Source: Lingula anatina (lineage: Eukaryota > Brachiopoda > Lingulata > Lingulida > Lingulidae). From it: a stretch of 64,000 nucleotides of DNA. Position 1 is the first letter of the stretch. Each line of letters starts with the position of its first letter. The translations under genes were made by a program, and so were the position numbers. Location: positions 1,022,177 to 1,086,176 of the forward strand of contig NW_019773958.1 in NCBI RefSeq assembly GCF_001039355.2, given 5' to 3'. Below, in pieces: positions 25,097 to 37,400 of this stretch. The notes under the pieces are model-generated. The model did no database searches and had not been told where the DNA came from. It saw only the letters and a list, made by a program, of their open reading frames with translations.

Positions 25097-27787
25097 ATGG
25101 AAAATGGCAAAACAGTAAAAAGTATTTTGCCTATTCAAGCACTTGGAGAGGACTTGGTAGAAACAGATGGCATTAAAGAAACACGCGCTCATGCACGTGC
25201 TCAGAGTTCAACAAGTGCTGCGGTTGTGATGACAGCCGATTTAGAAGTGGGCACTGGTGCACGTGCTGAGACATTAGACAGAGGGTCTGGCTGTGCTGGT
25301 TTGGGGACAGAAACAAGTGACGAGCCAAGTTTTCCGGCTCGAGATGGGGGGTGGGGGTGGATGTGTGTTTTAGGATGGTTAACCGTAAACACCATAGGGG
25401 ATGGCATAGACAGGACGTTTGGAGTAATCTACCTTATTCTGATTGATATGTTCGGTTCTAGTGCCAAATTGACAGGAGGAGTTTTGTCGGTATTTTCTGC
25501 ATGCCGTCACTGTCTAGGTGAGCGTCTTCAATGATTATTCCCTGAGGGACATATTTGATGAATAATTAAAACTTCTTAACGATATTTATACTGCTGATAT
25601 AACTTTAAAATAGAAGGAAAATGGCGTGTTAGCAAAATTGAATTTCTCGGTGGGAACATTTTAAAAATCCATATTTAAGAAAACTTTCAGTGGTGTTTTG
25701 TAACACTGCACCACTTTCTGCTAATATTTAAAGAATAATTTATATGTAATATAATGTGTATATCAGACGAGAAATAATGTGTTGTTGGTAGGTCATGATT
25801 ATTTATCAGAACAAGAACAGAGTTTACGTTAAACTTTTCGCTGATTTTCGTGCTTGAAGGAATGACATTCATCAGACTATCGAATTTATATCGTCGGTAG
25901 GTCCTGTGAGCAATTCTCTTGCAAATCAATTCACAGCGCGGAAGGTGGTAATAAGCGGCGGCCTGTTAAGCAGTCTAGGGATAATACTAAGTGCTTTCCC
26001 ACCAAATATCTACTACATGTTCATTACCTTTGGACTAATTGCAGGTAAGCCTTAAAGACGCAAGTACGCTCCCGCTCGTGTATGCATATGTAGACGAGAA
26101 GAGTAAATTATCGACCCTTACGAATTGTTTTTTACATATATTCACTTGCAAACCCCTGGATCTCTCCCCTGTAAATTATACACACTTATCTCTTACTTTT
26201 AGCAGCCCCTTTTGCTCTTTTCGTTATATACTTGAAAATCTGTCCTCTCACTTTTGGTTAACCTTAAATAAATGTTGTAATTACGACACGCTCCCTGTAA
26301 CTTTTTATTTTTGAAGCGCAAGTAGCTAGATAAGTGTTATTTTGCAGGAATTGGAGCTGCTCTTTGTTACGCGCCCAGTGCATTGATCGTCGGCCAGTCT
26401 TTCCACAAGAAACGTGCACTTGCCAACGGCATTGCCTCCCTTGGTTCTGGGATAGGGTCCTTGGCTTTACCACCGTTCCTCGCTTATCTTGTATATCATT
26501 ACGACTACAGTGGCCAGATGCTCATTATGGGGGCTATCATGCTGAACCAGGTAGTAAGCGGGGCTCTCTATAGGCCTCTGGTCCCCAAGAGAACTGTCAA
26601 GACCATTTCTGAAAAAGATGCCAAGAGGACGCAGAAAAAGTTAGAAATGAAACAAATGAATAAGGAAAATAACGAGGATGAAACAAGTCAATTACCGTCG
26701 CAGCTATTTGCAGAATGTACTTTGCTGGAAAGTTGTTCACAAACATTTGAGAATCACGCCAAGGAGAACACAATTTTTGAGAGGAATGCAGTACTCCAAG
26801 AACTGTGCGTATATGGCAATCTCTTAAAAGATGCGCGTTTTCTGACTTTTGGATTGAATTGGACATTTCTTGCAATGTGCGCTACGACAAATGTTATGTT
26901 CTTTGGTGCAATAGCCGAAGAGCACGGTGTCCCACGAAGTCAGTCGCCACTTCTTTATACCATACTGAGTATATTTGACATTGCAACGAGGGGAACTCTT
27001 GCTTTCGTATTTGACCGTGATCAGGTAAGATCACTGCGGCACCATGCTTACAACATCAGTTTTGTCGTTATGGGTGTGACGCTTTTTCTCACTCCAGAGG
27101 CAAAAACGTTTCCCCAGTTTGCGGTGTGTGCATTGATCATTGGCATCTCACAAGCGGTCATCATGGTGCTCACCTTTGTGGTGATTGCTGATCTATTTGG
27201 CCAAGATATGCTGACGCATACTCTTGGACTTGGCCTGCTGTTTTACAGTTTGGGAATTTTAATGGGACCACCAATTGCCGGTAAGTACATGCGACGACGC
27301 AACTCGCTTTCTGATCAAGACTGCAATTATATTAGAGCACACAATTAATTTCAATTTTTCATGTATAGAAAGCAATGCACCAGTAAATATTTTTTTATGA
27401 AGCGAAATCAATTGCTTCACCAACTCTCCAAAACAACGCTTCGTGCCAGGGAGAATTTAAACCTGCATCAGTGTCATGGCATTAAAAAATACTAGGGTCT
27501 TGTCTCTGAAAATTGTTCACGTCCACCTCTGGCGTTCCGTAATAGATCACATTTTGTCAAGACTTTATAAATATAATTATTTGAAACTGAATGAGTCCAA
27601 TTTAAAAAAAATATGTTAGCTACTAATATAACACTTACTGTCTGATTCAGGATTGCTAAAGGATACATACGGGACGTACCGATACTCATTCTACTTCAGC
27701 GGTTGGTGGGCTATAGCTGGAGCTGGGATGTTTCTTTTGAACACTTATCTCAGCAAGAGGGCAAGCAGACGTAAGGAGATGGAATGA
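25097..27787 (+). CDS. SLC16 monocarboxylate transporter-like, array copy 6 (divergent)
   Basis: Complete gene with exons 25097-25517, 25901-26044, 26348-27280 and 27651-27787, encoding 544 residues. The chosen start is MENGKT, just after a possible acceptor. An upstream in-frame Met at 24857 is possible but its extension has no homology to the other copies. The N-tail has about 85 residues before RDGGWGW. The loop motif reads SFHKKRALANGIASLGSG, closer to the classic family motif (LANG). The TM6-7 loop is about 35 residues shorter than in copies 3-5. TM8 has FDIATR, then a changed TM8-9 loop (FDRDQVRSLRHH). The last TM has GWWAIAGAG. It is clearly an older branch than copies 1-5. Confidence 0.9.
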
Positions 27788-28273
27788 GTAATCTAAATAC
27801 CTGCTGGAAAATCAACAATTTGCTCTTTTCTTCTATGGACTTCTCCAGAAAAATAGGACCAAGATAAAAACATTGACAGCATAGATTTTATGCTATTCGT
27901 CGTTTATTGTTTTAAAAAAATACATAGAACAGCTAGGAGTGAAACAAGTTGTTAGTAGTACATGCAGTTTTGGCTTTGTCATTCTCCAGCAATAAAGGTA
28001 TCCAAGCCACAAAAATATTCACAATACGTCAAAACATATTTGACTTTGTTGAATGGTTTTAACTCATAATCATTCATATCATACATGGGCAATATCTGTT
28101 TATGCATGCATACATGTACATTGCATAAAGGTGGCAATTCATTAATTCGCTATTCTAGCATTATATGCTCACCTTTAAAAAATTACAATACATGGACTCC
28201 TAACTATTACATAAATGGGCCTAATAGTTATGATGGGAAAACATTTAAGAGAGCTCACTGCTGACCATTTATG

Positions 28274-28311
<38 letters not shown>

Positions 28312-28613
28312 AGTAGAGATTTAAACATCAAATCTACCCAAGCACAATTAAGATATAGACCCAGCAAAGAGTTAAGATCTAAGGAATTACTTGAGTGATG
28401 CAACACCTAAGCAGTACTTCTGTTCTAGGTTGAGATTGTTCAGTCAGCGAATAGATAGGTACCAATGGCATAACAAATACCCCGCTTGCGTTTGTATGGG
28501 TACTTTATGCCTTGAGCAGAAAAGCAGCTACCACCCTAGCTTTTTCCCCAGCTTACAACTATCCAACTTCTTGATTGATATGGTCCCTTATAGTATAACC
28601 TCTTTAAAATGTT
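27788..28613. other. Spacer between SLC16 copies 6 and 7 with a (TA)n tract
   Basis: No gene is seen. A pure TA microsatellite of about 40 bp lies at 28274-28316. The rest is AT-rich unique sequence. Confidence 0.55.
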
Positions 28614-28667
28614 TTATCAGTGTCACCTGTGTTCAGAAGATAACATACATATACGTAAAAGGACAAC
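28614..28667 (+). promoter_or_regulatory. SLC16-array leader/initiator block, copy 7
   Basis: TTATCAGTGTCACCTGTG, CAGAAGATAACAT and GGACAACCA match the copy 4 leader. The TCAGT core at 28617-28621 is 139 bp upstream of the ATG, with a TATA-like ctttaaaatg just before it. Confidence 0.45.
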
Positions 28668-28755
28668 CAGTGAGGTCATTTGATTACTCAGCCACATTCT
28701 ACCGTAAGAAGCAGCCGTGGGCGGAAAAGAGCAAACGAGAAAATAACGCAGCAAC

Positions 28756-31700
28756 ATGCCTTCCCATATCTCAAAGGGAGAAGTGTGTAGTACCAACGTA
28801 AGGGTAGAGATGTATATTGATTCTTGTGAACAGGATTCACAGAGGACGCCAGGCTGTGCGAAAGTCGATGCAGAAGCAGGTGCTGATTCTCGCGGAGAAG
28901 TATCAAAAGAGGTGTCGGATTGGGTGGGCTCTCGGACAGAGACTCAAGCTCCAGAAGGTGGATGGGGGTGGATGTGCGTTTTAGGTTGTTTAACAGTTAA
29001 CATCCTGGGATCTGGCATGGACAGGACGTTTGGAGTAGTCTACCTTATTCTGGTTGATACGTTTGGTTATAGTGCTAAGTTGACAGGAGGGATCTTGTCG
29101 GTATTTTCTGCCTGTCGATTCTGTTTAGGTGAGGCTTTCATACTTATTGCAATATGATTCAAATAATACATGAGCGACGAACAAAGTTTTACATATGTGA
29201 AACGTGTTTTGTTTAAAAACAACAAGAACAGACTTCATAAACAATAATTGCCGTTTGCGATCTTGAGCCACAGATTTAAGAGCGCGAACGCACAATTAAC
29301 GACTGAAACCACGATTAGTCTACGATAGTATACTAGTCACGCTCTCATCGAGGTCATCAGCTGTTTACAGATAATTTTATTTCTCAACCCCAAACTATTT
29401 TCAACACTGAAGTAATGCTTTCTCGACATTCTCCGGCATATACGTAATACGGAACGCACCGAACGGGTAGGTAAGCGTATAAACCGTTCGTGGTTTGAAA
29501 CACGGTGCTAGTGACCAATACTTTCACGTTCGCGCCATGATATCGCGGATTGTGTCGATAATTTGACGTTCCTGCTAATAACAAATCCTAGGCTCGAGAT
29601 CGCAAACGGATCAGTCGTTTACAAGGCCTGAAGAAGGCGGCAAATAACGCCTTTGCATTAAGAAGCATCACGGAACCTCAATATGAGGAAGCACAATAAA
29701 ACATTCGTTAAAAGAACAACATTAACAGTTTGCAGATTACTTGTTTTTTATTACCATTCTTGGCTGATTTTTGTGCTCAATGCAGTATTATATAAAGTAC
29801 TCTTTATTGACAGGTCCGGTAAGCAGTTCCCTGGCCAATATATTCACAGCCCGGAAGGTGGTAATAAGCGGTGGTTTATTAAGCAGTCTGGGTCTGATAC
29901 TTAGTGCCTTCCCACCGAATATCTACTACCTGTTTTTTACCTTTGGAATAGTTGCAGGTAGGCCTGAAAGAGGGTACAAGCGTGTGTTTGCATAACGTTA
30001 GAGTTACTCGGGCCTAGGAATTGTACCACCAAACATACTTTTTAACACACACTGAATCTGGTAAAAAGAGAGAACCTGACTTTTTGTTTTAGTTTTTCTA
30101 GAGGCACAAGGGTGGACAGTAGTTAAAGAAATCGTGTGAGGTAATTTCAAACAATGTTTGTAAAAAAGAAAAAAATGCCTATCTGAACTTTTGAAAGATT
30201 TCAAACAGATCTCCCTCAGCTGAAGCGCTATCAACACCGTTTTTACGTCTCATTTCACAAAACAAAAAACACGACAATCCACCGGTGCCACGGAATTTTG
30301 TTGAAAGGCTTACTTTTGATTTTATCAGGCGAAATTATGCCTTTGTTTATGAAACATCGTAACTAAGGGCTATATATTATATTTCCTTAAAATTTAACCA
30401 AACACTGGCACCATATCGTAGTTCACCCCCTAGACGCTGACCATGCCAATTTTCCTGATAATTTCAAACTTATTTATTTTCGTCGAAAACCTATCACCAT
30501 CTCACATCATTTATATGGCAGCACATTTACGCTCGGTTACCCTTAAACCCCCTTTACACTAGATGGCGTTCTTTCTGCGACGATGAAAATGCCACCGCTG
30601 TGGTCGTAGAAAGGAGGTACAAGCAATGCTTTGGTTGCAGAATGAATGCACAATGATCAGCCAGTGTAAAGGGGGCTTTAGTGCAGAAGCGAGTAGTGTG
30701 GTGATTTAAGCGAAAAATAAGGGATCCTGCTCTTAAACCCTAATTATTTTTTAAAACAATTAAAATTATGCTGATACGGATATAAGTATATCAAATAAAA
30801 GAAACGGACAGAGAAAGTTATTTTGCCAAACGTAGGTCTTTTTAATAATATACCCTCAATAGGTTTATTTGTGATAATACATCTTCCAGGAAGTGGGGCA
30901 GCACTTTGTTACACACCAAGCACTGTGGTTATTGGTCAATATTTCCACAAGAAACGTGCACTTGCCAACGGTATTGCCTCCGTGGGTTCTGGGATAGGTT
31001 CCTTGATATTACCACCGTTCCTCACTTATCTAGTATATCACTACGACTACAGAGGCCTGATGCTCATCATGGGTGCCATCATGCTGAACCAGGTGGTAAG
31101 TGGAGCCCTCTATAGACCTCTCGGACCTATGACTCCCAAGGCAAACCACGAACGACAGATAATTCCTTCTGATGGTAATGACCATGCTGAAAGCGCCACT
31201 ATAGCAAGTACGTGTAAGTTCAAAGGAAATTATCAACCCGTTGACACAAAGAAAGAAGAAAACTTGGAAATGGTCCAAACGAGTAAGAAAAGTGTCAAAT
31301 CACAGGCAGAGGATGGATCATCTGAATTTCTCGAATTACCCGCCATGGTATTTGCAGGAAGTGTTGTGCTGGAAGGTGCTTCACAAACATTTAAAGACCC
31401 AGGCCAGAGGAACACAATTTGGGACAGAAATGCAGTTCTAAATGAGCTATATGTATATGCAAATCTGCTGAAAGATATAAGTTTTCTGAGCTTTGCAGTA
31501 CATTGGACATTCCTGGCTATTGGCGCTCTGTCGGGTCTGATGTTCCTTGGTGCAATAGCCGAGGAGCACGGGGTACCGCGAAGTCAGTCGGCAATTCTTT
31601 ATTCCATACTGAGTATATTTGACATCGCATCCAGGATAGCGGATTCTCTTCTCTTTGACCGCGCGTGGCTCAGAACACAGCGATGCCATGTATACAACAT

Positions 31701-32358
31701 TCTTTTGGTCATTTTGGGCGCGGTGCATTGCCTACTCCCAGAAGGAAGAACGTTTCTCCAGTTTGCGGCATGCGCATCTTTGATAGGCTTATTACAAGGA
31801 GCAGTTATGGGGCTATTCGTTGTAATGCTCGCTGACGTATTAGGCCCAGCTATGCTGAAGCATACATTGGGACTTGGTCTCGTGTTTTTTAGTGCTGGTA
31901 CCTTAACGGGACCACCAGCTTCGGGTAAGTTGATAATGCAACATGTCAAATTAAGATATATGAAGATGGAACCCACATCATTCCCATTCAGATACAATGT
32001 AGTGACACAAAGATCATCTTACCGTGTTAATAATTAATAACCTTTATAACTGAACTTCAAATACATTAAGGTACAGCCAATGAAGAAATACAAAGAATAT
32101 GCATATTTACACTTCCGAACTTGTTCTTTCTTAATGTTCATACATGTACATATATTATAATATAAGGCAATATTATAAATTTTTAGAGGGGGATTGTACA
32201 ATTTGATATAAGACTTTTCTTTTTCAGGAAATCTTAAGGACGCATACGGGACGTACCGTTACTCATTCTACTTCAGCGGCTGTTGCTGTTTTGCTAGTGC
32301 TGGCTTCTTTCTTTTGAACACTTTTCTCAACAAGAAGTCATGCAAAGATCCGAGATAG
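28756..32358 (+). CDS. SLC16 monocarboxylate transporter-like, array copy 7 (divergent)
   Basis: Complete gene with exons 28756-29128, 29814-29957, 30890-31924 and 32228-32358, encoding 560 residues. TM1 carries EGGWGW instead of DGGWGW, still within the family pattern [D/E]GGWGW. The loop motif is YFHKKRALANGIASVGSG. TM8 has FDIASR. The TM12 segment GCCCFASAG replaces both Trp of GWWCFAGAG with Cys. Introns 1 and 2 are larger than in the other copies and each houses a MITE (29251-29609 and 30544-30681). With copy 6 it forms the more diverged part of the array. Confidence 0.91.
29251..29609. mobile_element. MITE (family B), intron 1 of SLC16 copy 7
   Basis: 19-bp terminal inverted repeats, 18 of 19 matching: left CCGTTTGCGATCTTGAGCC (29251-29269), right GGCTCGAGATCGCAAACGG (29591-29609). 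The interior is non-coding, with further partly complementary segments (GCGCGAACG on both sides). The 359-bp size fits a non-autonomous DNA transposon. No clear target duplication was found. Confidence 0.6.
30544..30681. mobile_element. MITE (family C), intron 2 of SLC16 copy 7
   Basis: About 138 bp bounded by TAAACCCCCTTTACACT (left) and its near-complement ending AGTGTAAAGGGGGCTTTA (right), with one indel. The interior is non-coding. The superfamily cannot be decided from the ends alone. Confidence 0.55.
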
Positions 32359-32665
32359 ATTTTTCTCATGATGAAGGAATTTACATGTGACATTTTTAAA
32401 GGGGGAAAGGGGTGGGGTCTGTTGTAATGGGGCCTACTAATCTGTCGATATGAGATTTTAAAACTTGAATTTTTTTAATAGCTAAGCTAGTAATTAAGTT
32501 GTTACAAATTATTTTTAAAATAATAATAATAATAAATAAATAAATACATAAATAAATCACAAAAAGGACCCTGAAAAAAGACTGAAGTAGCTTACTAGTT
32601 TACATCATACGATGTAGGTCCATCTTTGTAGGGCCAATTAATTGGACTACACAGGTCTGCAGTTA

Positions 32666-33568
32666 GTGTATTTCTTTTTTTTTTTTTTTTAAGCCCGTGG
32701 AACGTTTTTCTTTTTACCACTTTCATCGCCGCTGAACATTGTCTAGTAGGCATACAATTTTTGCAGAGTTGACTGTAGTGAAATTGGGAATGAGCCACAT
32801 CCTACGTCAACATGGCATGCGTTAATTTCTTCTTCTTCTTCATAAGCCATCACCAGTGCGGTGTTTGACGAACGTTGATATTTGCCAAAGGTTTCTGTTT
32901 CTCGCCACTGACCAAAGGTATTTTGTTGGAAATTCAAAATTGTCCAGGAAAGTATTTCGTTGTCTGCCTCGGGCACTTATGCCGGGTATTCCACCACTAA
33001 GGCCAAGATTCTCCAATCCCTCTTTTCTGATGGAATGGTCCATGAAATTTAGTTGTCTATCTCTAACTGTATTGAGGAATTTGTATTTTTGGTCAACCCG
33101 TTAAAGACCTCTCCATTGGTAACGTGATCAATTTAGGAGATTTGGAGAATTTGCCGGTAGAACCACATTTCGGCTGCTTCCATGTTGCGTTGAGTTTCGG
33201 CTGGCAAAGTCCATGATTCACAGCCATACAAAAGAGTTGACCAGACATAGGTGTTGAGAAGGCAGATCTTTATCTTAAAGGACAGACAACGATCCTTGAA
33301 AATTGGATGAATGCATTTTTCGTGTGACCAATTATTCTTGGAAATTGTGTCTTGCAACAGGCGTTGGATGTCAACAGGATCCGAGATAGTTGAATGAGGA
33401 GACCTGCTTAATGGGAGTGTTCCCGTGAAGAAATCCGCAAGGTGGTGCGACCTCTGACTTTGAAACCATGTTTTTTGTTTGTTTGTTTGTTTGTTTGTTT
33501 TCTTGCTGTTGACATGTAGTCCAAGATGTTCGCTGTGCTTTGTGTGTAATGGCAACCAAGCACTGCAA
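32666..33568 (-). mobile_element. Degraded non-LTR (LINE) reverse transcriptase C-terminal fragment
   Basis: On the minus strand two out-of-phase stretches match the region downstream of the RT core of LINE ORF2 proteins. At about 33130-33350 it reads LNTYVWSTLLYGCESWTL and MEAAEMWFYRQILQIS. At about 32890-33090 it reads FLNTVRDRQLNFMDHSIRKEGLENLGL and SARGRQRNTFLDN. Stops and frameshifts separate them. A poly-T run (about 32667-32691), read as poly-A on this strand, may be the 3' tail. The start is lost, so this is a dead, 5'-truncated copy. Confidence 0.7.
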
Positions 33569-33691
33569 TTAACTGTGTGGGATTAAAGTTATTTTTACTA
33601 CAATACGGTTCTACCCCACTACCTTGGATGTGAGCGGATGAACTCCATTTCCCAACTAACGCAATTGGTGCTGCAATTTCCAAGATAAGCT

Positions 33692-33780
33692 GTTTTTTTT
33701 ATTTATTTATTTATGTTTTATTTATTTATTTATTTATTATTATTTTTATTTATTTATTTTTATTTATTTTTTTTTTTTGC
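33692..33780. repeat. (TTTA)n / T-rich low-complexity tract
   Basis: Imperfect tetranucleotide repeats of ttta ending in a T run. A shorter (gttt)n tract lies at about 33475-33500. Confidence 0.7.
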
Positions 33781-34185
33781 ATAACGAAGTCTACATGTAT
33801 CAGAATACAAAATTATTGACAGCAGCAATGTGCCAGTTATTTCCTATACAATAACTGTATTTTCTTCTTATGATTTTAATCGTTATTTGGCTTTTCTTGT
33901 GTCCGAGAGTACTGCCTCACATTGAGTTTTCTAACATTGGACCGTAAAAAAACGCCGTGAGTAGATGTTTTTATTCTCCTAAGACTTCAAATCTGCCTGC
34001 TTTGCACATGCAAAACCAAGAGTGATAAAGCACAATATTCTTTTAACGGAACTGCTAATGTTTTTAACTACAGCTCGGTTACAGCAGGTGTTACAATTTA
34101 ACCTGAATTTTACATCTTACTTTACCCTTATTGATCTGTTTTTGATTTTACATGCAATAAATCGGTTCTTTGTTATTTTTCCAGA

Positions 34186-34420
34186 ATGGAGGGAGAGTTG
34201 AAGTGTAATTTTAAGAAGTGTAGAAAAGGATTGAACGCAATTGCTTATGTCAGTACTAATGCTAATGGAATTTTTTAAAAATCGAGTTGATATGGAGTCG
34301 TAAATAAATGCGTAATCAAATTGTGTAAAAAGAGAGAGGGGGGCGTGTAAAGAGACTCAAGAATTGAAAACTGTGGAGATGAATCTTAAAATGAATCAAT
34401 ATTCTAAGAAATATTTTGAA

Positions 34421-34451
<31 letters not shown>

Positions 34452-37400
34452 TCAGGTTACATCATGTTCACGTATCCTTTGAAATTTAATAAAATAAGAT
34501 GAGTTAATAGGAAGATATGTAATTATTATAATTTGTATTGCTTAGAAGTACAGCACATATACAGGGTGGGGGTTAACTTTTGTTCACTGAATATTACATT
34601 GCATAATTGTGTAATCAATTGAATATATTCTTCCTAAAGAAATTACAGATATATTTTGTGATGAAGATGGAACAAGGGAATTTGCAAAAATTCTTCAGTG
34701 TCCAGCCTGTAAGTAAAAGTAGTAATTCCCTTAACTTAAGTATAATGTCAAATTGAATGAACAATTATTGCAGTCTAGAATAATCATTTTACATTAAGCT
34801 CAGCCCGGTTGTATTTTCAGGTGAGACTTCCCTTCCCAACAAACATGATATTCTCAGGATTGATCTTCATCCCCCAGAGCAGTATAAAAGTGCAAGTATA
34901 CCAGTTGCATTGAAATTTATTCAACAATGTTTCTGTCTCTGCTCACCCCTAGAGCTAGTAGAACAGGGTGACCTGGATTTCTTTGCTTTGTATCTACTGT
35001 TTCCCACTTTTTCCCTTTAAAGAAATTAAGTTTTTGCAATCTACACTTTGGAAAAAAAAAAAAAAAAAAAGGTTTTAGTGAATAAGTTTGAGTCGGTGGG
35101 CTGAAGTGATAGCAAAGAAAAGTGCTTAAAAAGATGTACGAGATTGTGTTTGGTGAACAGAGGTATTGCATCTTGTTGTGACAAATTCTTCAAAGTTCCA
35201 AATGTTTTAGTGCATGGGCATTTTGCATTTCCTTATTATTCATTCCATGCTCCTCTAAAAATAGTATAATGTATCATAAGAAGTCACAGAAAACTTTTAC
35301 CCTTTAAGATGGTTTTTGTGTTAATAGATGGTTTTAGCAGGTCAGAAGCCAGACACAGTGGTTGAAGTGATGTCCAGGGCCATCTCATTCTGGACTTACC
35401 AAGTAAGTGTAGACCTGAAATGGAATTTATTCAGGAAGGAGTGAATTCATGCATTAAATTCCTCTGATAAAAAAAACATCTTTTTGGATAGATGTTTTGA
35501 AACTGATAAAGTTTATTGTTCAGTATAAGTATGACTGATGTTATGATGGTCTTTGTGACTGGCCTCTCTTTTAAAACTAAATTGATATTTAATTAAAAAG
35601 GACATAAAGCATCACATCCAAGTGCGGGGATGGATTAAAGAATGGTTAATGAGAAGGAGCAAATTTTTTTCAAGGGAATTTCCATTTTGGGATAAAAACA
35701 CAGGAAGGATGCCCTTAAGAAAGCTAGTGAAGAAGTTTTGCACATGAATTTGTTTTCAGACTGATATAGAGAGAAGTCACCTTGAAAGAATGGCTGCCCA
35801 GGCTAAAGAAAAGGCAGAGAAATTGGAAGGATGGTATGAGAAAATTGTTGCCAGGCAACAGGCTGAAATAGAAGGTACGTGAAACAAAGTAAAACAATAG
35901 TAGGCAAAGAATAATAATAAATGGGATTTTCTTTATAAGCACTGAAATGACTTTTGGTTGAGCAAAACCTTTGTCTTTCCCTTTGCATTTCTCCGAGTTT
36001 GTTTTAAATTTGTGTTAAATGCATTTGGTTTAAGAGACATAACAAAGTGAGAAATTTGATAATGTCGTCTTTACTTTGTGTTTTTATTTGTTTTCAGCTT
36101 TGAAGGTGCAGCTTACCAGTAAGTGATGACGTTTAAACTGAATTTTGGGGTTTTTTTTTTAGACTTTAGTTATGGTATATGTTTCTCTGTACAATCCATC
36201 ATTTTATTATTATATTATTATTATTTTCTGTATTGTTTAGTTGTACAATTATCTTACAATTTCTGTTCTTTTCCTTTTAAAAACCAATGTTCATTCCTTT
36301 TAAAGCAGGATTTGAATGAAAATGAAGCTATATAACTGTATTTTTTCCTTTTCTGGCTCTTACCATCCTTGATACTAAACAGATACCCCTCCCTGATTAG
36401 TGCTTTAACTTGACATAAAATAGAAGTGTTGATTCTGCTTTTTGTGCTTTGCAGATGCCAAGAAAGAAATAGAAAGCTTAAAGAAGAAGTATCATGAGCT
36501 GGCAGAAGTTAATATGGAGAAGAGTAGACAAATCACAAAACTGCAGGTAATTTAATGAGGAATCCCTTAGGTAAAATTGTAGATTGAAATGTAATGCTGT
36601 AGTTGTTAAAAGTCCATACTACCAGAGCTTGAATTTGTAAATAGTTTATATTCAAGACAATTAGCTGAATAAATTCAAACAAATTTCCATTGGTCATGGT
36701 AAAATTATGCAGCACTGTTGGAACAAGGATGGTCAGCAGATCCTTAGACGATAAAATTAATGGAACACCAAAATCCATCCTTGTTTTATTTCAGGGTCTC
36801 TTTGAATCCACTCGTCGCAAGAATGTCTACCTTGCTCAGAGTGATGCAGCAGAAGCATTGAAACCACCAGGCAGAGTGTCGGCTCCTCCATCCATAACAC
36901 AGGAAGGTGAGTTGGGGTCATGGATAAACTACTGCTCTCTGGGTGTGATGTGTTTTAGAGTATACTTGTAATCTGCAAACTGATATTAGAGCTGTAATAT
37001 TTTTGAAGAGTAGCACTAGCATGGATTACCCTAACCTTCTAGCATTTATTATGCAGCCTGGGATTAACTTTTTTCAGTTGACTTAAATACAAAGCCACAA
37101 TGGTTAAATAAAGTGTATCATTTAAATTTAGCTTAATGGAAGCACTAATTTTGTATCTAAAACCATGTTATATAAGTTTTAATCTTTACTTTGTCCGATT
37201 TCAGATTTTATGTGTTTAGGTCTGGGAGATGCTGACCGCACTGTTGTACTGAGGACACCATTTGATCACAGTATGTTATTGACCTGACACACATATTAGC
37301 ATATCAGTTTATTTCATGTGATGTAGGCTGTTATAATACAAACTGTTTGTACACTGTGTTGGTTGTGACTGCTGTCTGATGTGTTAGGTGTGCCATGTGT

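Noticed and set aside
28391-28801. 136-codon frame overlapping the start of SLC16 copy 7
   Set aside because: Runs in another frame through the leader block and N-tail, with no family resemblance.
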